Origin: Micromonospora sp. DSM 45708
GTDB taxonomy: Bacteria; Actinomycetota; Actinomycetes; Mycobacteriales; Micromonosporaceae
Direction of reading: 5' to 3'
DNA length: 64,000 bases
Assembly (NCBI RefSeq): GCF_039566955.1
Contig: NZ_CP154796.1
Span: 3,906,001 to 3,970,000 of the forward strand
Program-made: the position numbers and the translations under genes
Shown: piece by piece, positions 1 through 7,763 of the stretch
How positions within the stretch are numbered: position 1 is the first letter of the stretch
Layout: every line of letters starts with the position of its first letter
Notes under the pieces: model-generated
Databases searched by the model: none
The model's input: the letters and a program-made list of their open reading frames with translations, nothing else
What the model was told of the DNA's origin: nothing

Positions 1-116
1 GGTGATGGCGGCGGTCAGGACGAGGCTGGCCGCCACGGCCGGCCCTACGAGGACACCCGACATTCAAGCGATCGAGGCCGTGCCCCATCTTTCGCTGGTC
101 ACGGCTCGATCGTGAA

Positions 117-157
117 GTGCGCCGAAGGGACTCGAACCCTAACCTTCCGATCCGTAG
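117..157 (-). pseudogene. tRNA-Arg(ACG) 3' fragment
   Basis: Read on the minus strand, this stretch matches the anticodon loop (anticodon ACG), variable region, T-arm and acceptor 3' strand of an actinobacterial tRNA-Arg, apart from a few small differences. The 5' half of the tRNA is missing and is replaced by a transposase remnant, so it cannot be a functional tRNA. Such 3' tRNA segments are typical attachment-site scars left by integrative elements that target tRNA genes. The match is to the tRNA-Arg sequence as I remember it. Confidence 0.6.
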
Positions 158-227
158 GCCGCGCGGCCGTACATCTGTCGCTTGATCGTCTTGATGGGGT
201 TGACGTGGCCTTCGACAGGGCCGGAGC
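139..227 (-). pseudogene. ISL3-family transposase C-terminal remnant
   Basis: About 29 codons on the minus strand read SGPVEGHVNPIKTIKRQMYG, followed by RAAYGSEG and a stop. This is the highly conserved segment just after the last DDE glutamate of ISL3-family transposases (SGPVEGHVNRIK...KRQMYGR). The normal C-terminal tail is replaced by codons read from the tRNA-Arg fragment that ends the frame. Upstream (towards 347) no further homology in frame can be seen. It is a non-functional relic. Confidence 0.65.
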
Positions 228-347
228 CCCTCCGATGCCGGATACCCGACGAATCAGTCTGACGAAGGTCGACGCCTCTTCACCTTTTGCGCCACCTCTG
301 ACACCCTGCATTCGCGGCATAACCAGTGGAGAGGCGGGTCGAGGGCG

Positions 348-1175
348 ATGACAAAGCGTTGGCTGGTCACGGGATGTTCGAGCGGACTCGGTCAGGCTCT
401 CGCGGCCCGGCTCGCCGCCGAGGGCGACCAGGTGGTGGCGACCGCCCGGCAGCCGAAGACCCTGGACGGGTTGGTCGCCCGCCATCCGAACAACGTGGTG
501 GCCGCCGCCCTGGACGTACGGGATCCGGAGCAGTGCGCAGCAGCGGTCGAGCGTGCGGTGGACGCCTTCGGCGGCGTCGACGTTCTGGTCAACAACGCGG
601 CCTACGGCCAGTTCGGCACCTTCGAGGAGATCTCCGACGCGGAGCTCGCCGCGCAGTTCGCCACAAACGTCTTCGGGCCGTGGCAGCTCACCCGCGCCGT
701 GCTGCCGCTGTGGCGGGCACAGCGCCGCGGGCACGCCGTCTTCGTCAGCTCGGTCTCCAACGTGGTTCCCATCCCGGGGCTCGCCGCGTACAACGCGAGC
801 AAGTGTGCGCTGGAGGGAGCGGCCGAATCGCTGGCCGCCGAGGCCGGGCACCTCGGGGTCAAGGTGACCATCCTGCAGCCGGGCGGCTTCGCCACCGGTT
901 ACAGCGCCAACCTGCGGAGAACGGAGAACCGTATCGCGGACTACACGCCGGTCAGCGAGGGCATGTTCCACGCGCTGCACGAGATGAACACCTATGCGGA
1001 GATCAACTCCCCCGAGCTCTTCGCCGACGTGGTCTGGCGGCTCGGTCAGATGGACTCGCCGCCGCTTCGACTGCCGGTGGGATCCGACTCGGAGGCAGTC
1101 CTGAAGCGCGCCTACGACGCCCGGCGCAGGGAGTACGACCAGGTGATCAAGGCGGGCCATCACACCGTCCCGTGA
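348..1175 (+). CDS. SDR family oxidoreductase
   Basis: A 275-residue classical short-chain dehydrogenase/reductase, cytoplasmic and NAD(P)-dependent; its substrate is unknown. The Rossmann glycine motif TGCSSGLG lies at residues 8-15, the NNAAYG structural motif near residue 85, a catalytic serine in the VSSVSN segment near 135, and the YNASK catalytic Tyr-Lys pair near 150. The ATG at 348 is preceded by a purine-rich stretch. Its length and its intact catalytic tetrad mark it as functional. The upstream DNA is transposon/tRNA debris, so it may have its own promoter. The family member is probably of the ketoreductase-like type with an extended C-terminus. Confidence 0.85.
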   Translation: MTKRWLVTGCSSGLGQALAARLAAEGDQVVATARQPKTLDGLVARHPNNVVAAALDVRDPEQCAAAVERAVDAFGGVDVLVNNAAYGQFGTFEEISDAELAAQFATNVFGPWQLTRAVLPLWRAQRRGHAVFVSSVSNVVPIPGLAAYNASKCALEGAAESLAAEAGHLGVKVTILQPGGFATGYSANLRRTENRIADYTPVSEGMFHALHEMNTYAEINSPELFADVVWRLGQMDSPPLRLPVGSDSEAVLKRAYDARRREYDQVIKAGHHTVP

Positions 1176-1430
1176 GCAGGCGCGCGAGGTGGCCTTCGCC
1201 GGCCGCCCCCGCCCAGAGGATCCGCCCGGCTGAGACGTCGGGGACCGGGTCTGTGGACCGATGGAGCCGGGCTCCTACATCCGCTACCAGGCGCAGTCCA
1301 AGCTGGACCAGACACGGTCACCGGACTGGCCGGCCACGTCTTCGTCACAACAGGCCGGGCTGCGCCCAGGTTGACGGAGGCCACCACGGTTCCGGCCAAC
1401 CGGGGAACCTCAGGCTTACCTCTCCCCCGG

Positions 1431-3065
1431 TCACCGGCGCAGGTGGCCGATGCCGTGCTGGTCGAGCCAGCTGATCGTCCGCCGCACGAACGTCGGCGCC
1501 GCCGAGCCGGCGCTGACGTCGGTGGCGACCAGCGGTACCTGGGCGGCGACCGGGAGCAGGGTGGACTGCCAGCAGGCCGGCGTGGCGCAGGCCGAGCGGT
1601 CGTCGACGCGCCAGGCGGCGGCCACGTTGCGGCCGTCCGGGTCGGCCGGGCGGTATTCCAGCCAGCGGCGCAGGTCGTTGCCGCCGTCGATCCCGGCGGC
1701 GAGGACCAGGTTGAACGAGCCCCGCACGCGAAGCAGGCGGATCTGCTCCTGCACGCCGAAATTCGGCAGGCTGGTGCCCGCGCAGGCGACGCCGCCGTCG
1801 CGCCAGCAGGTCCAGGCCACCGCGGGACCGGTGCCACCGGCCGCCGGGAAGTCGTAGGGCGAGATGTCGAAGATCACCGCGTTGTCGGCGCCGAACACCT
1901 CCGCCGCCGCGCTCCAGAAGGAGCGCGTGGCGAGAAAGTCGCTCTGGCGCAGCGACACGATGGGTGTGATGCCGGCCCGGACGAGCCGGTCGACGTACCG
2001 GGCCGCCTCGTCGACGTAGCCGACGCGGTTCTGTCTGTCGGTGGGGCTGCCGGTGTAGACGAAGCAGGCGTCGCTCAGCACGACCCGCACCGCGTCGACG
2101 CCGCGGGCCCGCAGCGCGCCTACTGACGCGTCGTCGACCGGGCCGTCCCAGCGGATCGGTCCCCACGCGCACTCGCCGGGCGCGGCCGACCGGATGATTC
2201 CGCGTGGCCGGTACGGCCTCGGGTCGGTGGTGACCGTGCGGATGCGGTTGCCGATCGCCTTCAGCGCGGGGGCGGCACCGGGTGCCGGCGGCGGGAGCAC
2301 CCGGATGCCGCGGACCTCGGCGGTGGCCTGGGCGCCGTCGCTGTCGTAGGCGGTGGCGGTGACGCGGGTGCCGCTGTTCGGCGGCGCGCCGCGCCAGTCG
2401 AACGCGTACGGCGCGGTGGTGTCCACGGCGAGCAACGTGCCGCGCTCCCGGAACTCGACCCGCTCGATCCGCCGGCCGGCCGCCGCCGTGGCCTCCGCAC
2501 GGATCGGGATGACGCCCGGCGCGGCGAAGAAGTCGTTGGGCAGGGGCGAGGTGAGCGACACCGACGGGCCGCCCGGCTTGGGGCTGGGCTGCGGGCTGGC
2601 CGAAGCCGTCGGCGGCGACGAGCCGGTCGGGCTGCCGACGTCCACGTTGCACGGCTGGCCGCTCAAGACCCAGTCGGTCGGCTCGGGCTCCGCGTCCCGG
2701 TAGTTGCCGCCGAAGCGCACCGTCACCGAGGCGCCGGTCGGCAGCGTGGACCCCGCCGGTGGGCGGAGCATGGTCATCGGGTACAACTCACCGCTGCCGA
2801 GCGTGTATCCGTCCGGCAGCCGGTCGAGGCCCATGGTGATCGTTTGGCCGCTGACCTGACGGAACCGCAGCCACCAGTCGGTGACGGGAGAGCCCAGGTT
2901 GGTGACGGTGAGCTCAGCCCAGAAGCCGTTGGACCACTCTCGGGTGATGGTGTAGTCCACCGTGCACGCCGTCGCGGCGTACGCCGGCGGCAGCACCATC
3001 GTCATGGCCCCGCCGACGACGACCGCGGCGGCGGTGGCCAGCGCGAAGATCCTGCGTCGCATCAT
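1431..3065 (-). CDS. Secreted CBM2 plus degenerate GH5-like protein
   Basis: A 544-residue exported protein. A signal peptide (residues 1-31, ending AYA) is followed by a CBM2-type cellulose-binding module (about 34-139, Cys34 and Cys139 at its ends, several exposed Trp), a Pro/Ser/Thr linker, an Ig-like domain (about 167-256) and a GH5 cellulase-like domain (about 268-544). The GH5 core is recognisable: VIFD strand, WTCWRDG, RWLEYRPADP, CWQST and VAAQVPLVA. The usual acid/base motif FNEP is replaced by ISPY (401-404), the usual HVY histidine by Arg486, and the nucleophile motif AGE by ATDVS near 514-518. The domain also ends about 10-15 residues early. The protein probably binds polysaccharide but is not catalytic. 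The adjacent gene on this strand is a decayed AMP-ligase. Confidence 0.7.
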   Translation of the reverse strand: MMRRRIFALATAAAVVVGGAMTMVLPPAYAATACTVDYTITREWSNGFWAELTVTNLGSPVTDWWLRFRQVSGQTITMGLDRLPDGYTLGSGELYPMTMLRPPAGSTLPTGASVTVRFGGNYRDAEPEPTDWVLSGQPCNVDVGSPTGSSPPTASASPQPSPKPGGPSVSLTSPLPNDFFAAPGVIPIRAEATAAAGRRIERVEFRERGTLLAVDTTAPYAFDWRGAPPNSGTRVTATAYDSDGAQATAEVRGIRVLPPPAPGAAPALKAIGNRIRTVTTDPRPYRPRGIIRSAAPGECAWGPIRWDGPVDDASVGALRARGVDAVRVVLSDACFVYTGSPTDRQNRVGYVDEAARYVDRLVRAGITPIVSLRQSDFLATRSFWSAAAEVFGADNAVIFDISPYDFPAAGGTGPAVAWTCWRDGGVACAGTSLPNFGVQEQIRLLRVRGSFNLVLAAGIDGGNDLRRWLEYRPADPDGRNVAAAWRVDDRSACATPACWQSTLLPVAAQVPLVATDVSAGSAAPTFVRRTISWLDQHGIGHLRR

Positions 3066-3074
3066 GCCCCGTAT

Positions 3075-3376
3075 TCATCGACCAGCATCGCTTGATACAG
3101 CCTCGGCGGTCGGGACTCTGTCTGTCAATACCGTGGGCGGGTCCGCCACCACCACCGCGCAGACCTCCTCGCCGTGGCGCGGGTCGGGCACCCCGATCAC
3201 TGCCACCTGGCCGACCGCCGGGTGCCCGGCAAGGACCTCCTCCACCTCGCGTGGGTAGACGTCGAAGCCACCCCGGACGATCATGTGATCCGGGTGTCGC
3301 CGTCGACCACGGCGACGGTGTCGGCGTGCCGGCGGGCGGACTCGGCCAGCACCATGGCCAGCGACAGCGCGGTCAT
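3075..3376 (-). pseudogene. Acyl-CoA synthetase (AMP-ligase) deletion remnant
   Basis: The reading frame starts with ATG at 3376, overlapping the MaoC stop codon (ATGA), and encodes about 30 residues typical of the N-terminus of an acyl-CoA synthetase ([19 protein letters not shown]). It then jumps, out of frame, to the conserved C-terminal segment [19 protein letters not shown] (near 3290). Roughly 400 residues containing the whole adenylation core are missing, and the extreme C-terminus is also lost. This must once have supplied acyl-CoA to the neighbouring dehydrogenases. The overlap with MaoC shows it was the last gene of that operon. Confidence 0.8.
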
Positions 3377-3837
3377 CGGGCCACGCCCCGCACCAGGCGG
3401 CTGACCGTCTCGGCGACGCAGACCGGCTTTCCGTCGGCGTCGCTCTCCACAGTGACCGCGGTGACCACCTGCACGCCGCCGTCCACCGGTGACACCTCGG
3501 CCAGGGTCGCGGTGGCGCGGACCGCGCTGCCGACCCGGAGCGGGGCCGGGAAGCGCACCCGGTTGAGGCCGTAGTTGACCCCCATGGCCACGCCCTCGAC
3601 CCGGTACAGGCCACCGGCCAGCGCCGGCAGCAGGGACAACGTGAGGTAGCCGTGCGCGATGGTGCCGCCGAACGGGCCGGTCGCGGCCCGTCGCGGGTCG
3701 ATGTGGATCCACTGGCGGTCGTCGGTGGCGTCGGCGAACCGGTCGACCCGTTGCTGGTCGATCCGGAACCAGGGGCCGGGGCCCAGAATCTCGCCGGTCG
3801 CCTCGGCCAACTCCTCGATGGACGCGAAGACCCTCAT
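3373..3837 (-). CDS. MaoC-like enoyl-CoA hydratase
   Basis: A 154-residue single hot-dog-fold MaoC/R-hydratase-type protein. It likely hydrates 2-enoyl-CoA to (R)-3-hydroxyacyl-CoA in the cytoplasm. The signature hydratase segment [16 protein letters not shown] carries the expected catalytic Asp/His region ([10 protein letters not shown] earlier, AHGYL later). The ATG at 3837 overlaps the stop codon of the acyl-CoA dehydrogenase upstream by four bases, so the two are probably translationally coupled. Its own stop overlaps the start of the deleted AMP-ligase. Length is normal for the family. Confidence 0.85.
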   Translation of the reverse strand: MRVFASIEELAEATGEILGPGPWFRIDQQRVDRFADATDDRQWIHIDPRRAATGPFGGTIAHGYLTLSLLPALAGGLYRVEGVAMGVNYGLNRVRFPAPLRVGSAVRATATLAEVSPVDGGVQVVTAVTVESDADGKPVCVAETVSRLVRGVAR

Positions 3838-5006
3838 GCCAGGTGCCCTCCCAGCTTCGTGTAGCCGCGCAGCAGGTCGCGGGAGATGATCAGTCGCTGC
3901 ATCTCGTCGGTGCCCTCGAAGATCCGGTACAGCCGGACCTGCCGGTACCAGCGCTCGATCGGCAGCTCGCGGGTGTAGCCCATGCCGCCGTGGATCTGCA
4001 GGACGCGGTCGACCACCCGATTGACCATGCCCGCGCCGTAGAGCTTCGCCATCGAGGAGGCGTGCCGCGGGTCCTTGCCCTGGTCGACGGTCCAGGCGGC
4101 GCGCAGGATGAGCCAGCGGGCCGCCTCCAGCTCGGTCTCCGAGTCGGCGATCATCCACTGGATGGCCTGGTTGGTGCCGATCTTCGCGCCAAAGGTCTCC
4201 CGGGTGTTGGCGTAGTCGATGGCCATCGACAACGCCCGCTCGGCGATGCCGACGGCGTGCGACGGGATGGTGTAGCGGCCCTTGCCGATCCACTCCATGC
4301 CGAGGCTGAAGCCCTGCCCGGGCTCGCCGAGGATGTTGCGCCCGGGCACCCGGACGTCGTCGAAGACCAGCGAGGCGGGGCCACCCTCGCCCATCGTCTG
4401 GATGAACTCCGAGCGCCAGCCCATCGACCGGTCCACCAGGAACGCGGTGGCGCCGCCGTGGCGGGTGCCCTTCTCCCGGTCGGTCACCGCGATCACGATG
4501 GCGAAGTCGGCATCGTGACCGCCGGTGATGAAGGTCTTCTCGCCGTTGAGGATCCAGTCGTCGCCGTCGCGACGGGCGCTGAGCTTGATGTTGGCCGCGT
4601 CGGAGCCGGCGCCGGGCTCGGTGATCGCGAAGCAGCTGCGCCGCTCCCCCTCGATGGTCGGGACCAGGTACTCGCGCTTCTGCTCGTCGTTGGCGTGGAA
4701 CAGGATGTTGTCGGCCTCACCGCCGAACCGGAACGGCACGAACGAGCGGCCGAGTTCGGTCCAGATCAGGGACTGGGTGACGGCCGGCAGGTCCATGCCG
4801 CCGTACTCCTCCGGGGTGGCCAGCCCCCAGAACCCGAACTTGCGCGCCTTGAGCTGCAGCTCGCGCAGCTCGCTGTGCTCCAGGCCGGGCCGGTGCGCCC
4901 GCTCCCGCCGCAGCAGTTCCTGCTCCAGCGGCATGACCTCCCTGGCGATGAAGTCGCGGGCGGTGTCGCGGATCGCCCGCTCGGTGTCGGAAAGCGCGAA
5001 GTCCAT
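3834..5006 (-). CDS. Acyl-CoA dehydrogenase
   Basis: A full-length (390 aa) FAD-dependent acyl-CoA dehydrogenase, which introduces the first double bond in acyl-CoA degradation. The FAD/substrate motif CFAITEPGAGSDAANI lies near residue 130, LNGEKTFITGG near 155, and the C-terminal FEGTDEMQRLIISRDLL motif near 363. The ATG at 5006 has a GGAGGGG-type ribosome site just upstream. Translation is coupled to MaoC downstream by an ATGA overlap. The adjoining SDR and second acyl-CoA dehydrogenase upstream are in the same orientation, so all belong to one catabolic transcription unit. Confidence 0.9.
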   Translation of the reverse strand: MDFALSDTERAIRDTARDFIAREVMPLEQELLRRERAHRPGLEHSELRELQLKARKFGFWGLATPEEYGGMDLPAVTQSLIWTELGRSFVPFRFGGEADNILFHANDEQKREYLVPTIEGERRSCFAITEPGAGSDAANIKLSARRDGDDWILNGEKTFITGGHDADFAIVIAVTDREKGTRHGGATAFLVDRSMGWRSEFIQTMGEGGPASLVFDDVRVPGRNILGEPGQGFSLGMEWIGKGRYTIPSHAVGIAERALSMAIDYANTRETFGAKIGTNQAIQWMIADSETELEAARWLILRAAWTVDQGKDPRHASSMAKLYGAGMVNRVVDRVLQIHGGMGYTRELPIERWYRQVRLYRIFEGTDEMQRLIISRDLLRGYTKLGGHLA

Positions 5007-5039
5007 GTTCCCCTCCGGGTGTTGGTCCGCCGGCGCGCC

Positions 5040-5798
5040 TCAGCGCGCGCCGCCATTGACGTACAGGGTCTGGCCGCTGACGTACGACGCGTCGTCGCTG
5101 GACAGGAAGGCGATCACAGAAGCGATCTCGGTCGGCTGGGCGACCCGGCGCAGCGGGGTGTGCTCGGCGACCATCCGCTGATGCTCCTCCGGGCTGCTGC
5201 CGACCCGCTGCGCGGTGGCAGCGGTCATCGCGGTGGCCACGTAGCCCGGGGCGACGGCGTTGACCGTGACGTTGTACGGGCCGAGCTCGATGGCGAGGGT
5301 GGCCGTCAGTCCCTGCACCCCCGCCTTGGCCGCCGCATAGTTGACCTGGCCCCGGTTGCCGAGGGCGGAGCGGCTGCTGAGGTTGACGATCCGGCCGTAG
5401 CGAGCCGCGACCATGTGCTGTTGGACGGCCTGGCAACAGAGGAACATGCTGGTCAGGTTGGTGGTGAGCACCGCCTCCCAGTGCGCCAGAGGCATCTTGA
5501 ACAGCAGGTCGTCGCGGGTGATGCCGGCGTTGTTCACCAGCACGTGCAGCCCGCCGTACGCCTGCACCACCCGGTCGGTCATCGCGGCGACCGCCGCGGG
5601 GTCGGTCACGTCGCAGCCGATGCCGACGGCCCGGCCGCCGGCCGCGGTGATCTCGTCGGCGACCGCCCGGCTGCGCTCCTCGTCGAGGTCGACCACGGCG
5701 ACGGCGGCGCCCTCGGCGGCCAGCCGGTGCGCGGTCGCCGCGCCGATGCCCTGCCCGGCGCCGGTGACGACGGCCACCCGGTCGGCGAATCTGGTCAC
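5040..5798 (-). CDS. SDR, 3-oxoacyl/3-hydroxyacyl reductase-like
   Basis: A 252-residue classical SDR of the FabG/3-hydroxyacyl-CoA dehydrogenase type. It has the TGAGQGIG cofactor motif (near residue 11), NNAG, a catalytic Ser in NLSSRS and the YAAAK catalytic pair, all intact. The start is taken as GTG at 5798, because a GGGGAG ribosome site lies immediately upstream and the SDR homology begins there; upstream frames are not SDR-like. It sits between two acyl-CoA dehydrogenase genes, which fits a role in oxidising the hydroxyacyl-CoA made by the MaoC hydratase. Confidence 0.85.
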   Translation of the reverse strand: MTRFADRVAVVTGAGQGIGAATAHRLAAEGAAVAVVDLDEERSRAVADEITAAGGRAVGIGCDVTDPAAVAAMTDRVVQAYGGLHVLVNNAGITRDDLLFKMPLAHWEAVLTTNLTSMFLCCQAVQQHMVAARYGRIVNLSSRSALGNRGQVNYAAAKAGVQGLTATLAIELGPYNVTVNAVAPGYVATAMTAATAQRVGSSPEEHQRMVAEHTPLRRVAQPTEIASVIAFLSSDDASYVSGQTLYVNGGAR

Positions 5799-5812
5799 GG
5801 TTCTCCCCTTTG

Positions 5813-6961
5813 CTAGAAGGCGTTGACGCCGGTGAGCGCGCGCCCGATGAGCAGCTGCTGGATCTGGCTGGTGCCCTCGTAGAGGGTGGCGACGCGGGCG
5901 TCGCGCAGGTACTTGCCGACCGGGTACTCGTCGATGTAGCCGTACCCGCCGAAGACCTGGACGGCGTTGTTGGCCGCCCGGACCGCGGCCTCGCTGGCGA
6001 AGAGCTTGGCCATCGAGGCCTCGGTGGCGAACGGCTCGCCCCGGTCGACGAGGTCGGCCACCCGCCACACCAGCAGCCGGGCGGCGGCGGTGTCCACGGC
6101 GATGGCGGCGAGCAACTGCTGCACCAGCTGGTGCCCGGCGATCGGCTTGCCGAACTGGGTGCGCTGCCCGGCGTAGCCGACCGCCGCGTCGAGGCAGCCC
6201 TGCGCGATGCCGACGCAGCCGGCGGCCACCGACATCCGGCCCTTGGCCAGGGTGGCCAGGGCCAGCCGGAACCCGCCGTCGGCCGGGCCGAGGCGCGCCG
6301 AGTCGGGCACCCGGACGGCGTCGAAGCGCAGCTCACCGGTTGCCTGCCCGCGCAGCCCGAGCTTGCCGTGGATCTCGTTCCGGGTGAGCCCGGCGACGTC
6401 GGTGGGCACCAGGAACGCGGTGATGCCCCGGTGTCCGGGCCCGCCGGTGCGGGCGAAGAGCAGGACCACATCGGCCCACGTGCCGTTGGTGATGAACGTC
6501 TTCGCGCCGGTGATCAGCCAGTCGTCGCCGTCGCGGGTCGCCCGGGTGGTCAGCGCGGCGGCGTCCGAGCCGCTGTCCGGTTCGGTCAGGGCGAAGCAGC
6601 CGAGCGCGGTGCCGGCGCAGAGCCGGGGCAGCCACTCGGCCCGCTGCGCGGCGGACCCGTGCGCGGCGATGGCCTTGGCGACCAGCCCGAGCGACACCGA
6701 GACGATGCCCCGGACGGCGGAGTCGCCCCGGCCGAGCTCCTCCAGCACCAGGCAGTAGGAGAGGTGGTCGCCGCCGGACCCGCCGTTCTCCTCGGGGATG
6801 GTCAGCCCGAGGAAGCCCAGCCGGCCGAGCTTTCCCACGATCTCCGGGTCGACCGACTCGCGCCGGTCCCAGGCCGCCGCGTACGGGGCCACCTCCCGGT
6901 CGACGAACTCGGCGGCCAGTCGCCGGACGGCCGCCTGCTCCGGGGAGAGCTGAAGGTCCAT
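5813..6961 (-). CDS. Acyl-CoA dehydrogenase (second)
   Basis: A full-length (382 aa) acyl-CoA dehydrogenase and first gene of the leftward catabolic operon. Motifs are LGCFALTEPDSGSDAAAL (near residue 125), TGAKTFITNG, and the C-terminal YEGTSQIQQLLIGRALTG with the usual catalytic-Glu region upstream. The ATG at 6961 lies only 8 bp from the 19-bp TetR-type operator at 6969-6987, so transcription is probably repressed by the divergent TetR gene. About 14 bp separate it from the following SDR. Confidence 0.9.
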   Translation of the reverse strand: MDLQLSPEQAAVRRLAAEFVDREVAPYAAAWDRRESVDPEIVGKLGRLGFLGLTIPEENGGSGGDHLSYCLVLEELGRGDSAVRGIVSVSLGLVAKAIAAHGSAAQRAEWLPRLCAGTALGCFALTEPDSGSDAAALTTRATRDGDDWLITGAKTFITNGTWADVVLLFARTGGPGHRGITAFLVPTDVAGLTRNEIHGKLGLRGQATGELRFDAVRVPDSARLGPADGGFRLALATLAKGRMSVAAGCVGIAQGCLDAAVGYAGQRTQFGKPIAGHQLVQQLLAAIAVDTAAARLLVWRVADLVDRGEPFATEASMAKLFASEAAVRAANNAVQVFGGYGYIDEYPVGKYLRDARVATLYEGTSQIQQLLIGRALTGVNAF

Positions 6962-6968
6962 GAGGCAT

Positions 6969-6987
6969 AAACTAGCGCTGCAAGTTT
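6969..6987. promoter_or_regulatory. TetR-type operator, copy 1
   Basis: The sequence AAACTAGCGCTGCAAGTTT is an imperfect palindrome. It is the exact reverse complement of the 19-bp site at 7724-7742. It sits between the divergent acyl-CoA dehydrogenase and tetR starts, where one bound repressor could control both. Confidence 0.75.
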
Positions 6988-7052
6988 AATTCCGTCCAGA
7001 CCCCGTTGTGGCAGAGTTGCGGCGAACCCACGAGCGAACGAGGGAGGCACGG

Positions 7053-7718
7053 ATGCCCCGGCCGAGGCAGGCGCTGCTCAGCCGGCAGCGGATCGTCGAG
7101 GCCGCCGCGGCGCTGATCGACGCGGACGGCCTGGAGGGGTTCTCCACCCGCCGGCTCGCGGCCGAACTCGGGGTGCGCGGGCCCTCGCTGTACAACCACT
7201 TCGCCACCAAGGACGAGATCCTCGACGCGGTGGCCGACAGCGTCACGGCGCAGGTCGACGTCTCCTTCTTCGGGAAGATCGACTGGCGCGAGGCGCTGCG
7301 CCGCTGGGGGCACTCCTACCGGGCGGCGCTGGCCGCGCACCCAAACATCGTGCCGTATCTGGCCCGCGGTCCGGGGCGGCGGCCGGCGGCGCTGGCCATG
7401 GCCGACGCCGTCTACGGCGGACTGGTCGCGGCCGGCTGGCCGCCCTCGCGCGCCACCCACATCGGCGCGCTGATGCGCTACTTCGTGGCCGGGTCCGCGC
7501 TCGGGTCGTTCGCCCGCGGTTTCGTCGAGGACCCCGGGGTGTACGCCGAGCAGTACCCGCACCTGACCCAGGCCCACCGGCTCGCCGAGCATCAGCAGCA
7601 GGTGGACGAGGGCGCCTTCGCGCTCGGCCTCGACGCGCTCATCCACGGGCTCTCCCGCACCTACAAGGAGCACATCGGGCCGCTACCACCCCTCCCACCG
7701 GCCGACCTGGGGCGCTAG
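7053..7718 (+). CDS. TetR family regulator of the acyl-CoA/aldehyde genes
   Basis: A 221-residue TetR-type repressor. The N-terminal helix-turn-helix (about 10-55: LSRQRIVEAAAALIDADG ... FSTRRLAAELGVRGPSLYNHF) is intact; the C-terminal ligand domain is of the TetR_C type. I choose ATG 7053 because a strong AGGGAGG ribosome site lies just upstream and the DNA-binding domain begins a few residues later. The gene is flanked on both sides by identical 19-bp operators, one before the leftward ACAD operon and one before the rightward ALDH-ADH operon. It therefore probably represses both units and itself until an acyl-CoA or aldehyde ligand binds. Confidence 0.88.
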   Translation: MPRPRQALLSRQRIVEAAAALIDADGLEGFSTRRLAAELGVRGPSLYNHFATKDEILDAVADSVTAQVDVSFFGKIDWREALRRWGHSYRAALAAHPNIVPYLARGPGRRPAALAMADAVYGGLVAAGWPPSRATHIGALMRYFVAGSALGSFARGFVEDPGVYAEQYPHLTQAHRLAEHQQQVDEGAFALGLDALIHGLSRTYKEHIGPLPPLPPADLGR

Positions 7719-7723
7719 AGTCA

Positions 7724-7742
7724 AAACTTGCAGCGCTAGTTT
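7724..7742. promoter_or_regulatory. TetR-type operator, copy 2
   Basis: AAACTTGCAGCGCTAGTTT is the exact reverse complement of the site at 6969-6987. It begins 5 bp after the tetR stop codon and ends 21 bp before the aldehyde dehydrogenase start, which places it over the expected promoter of the ALDH-ADH pair. Confidence 0.75.
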
Positions 7743-7763
7743 TTGACCACGGTGAGGGGCGCG

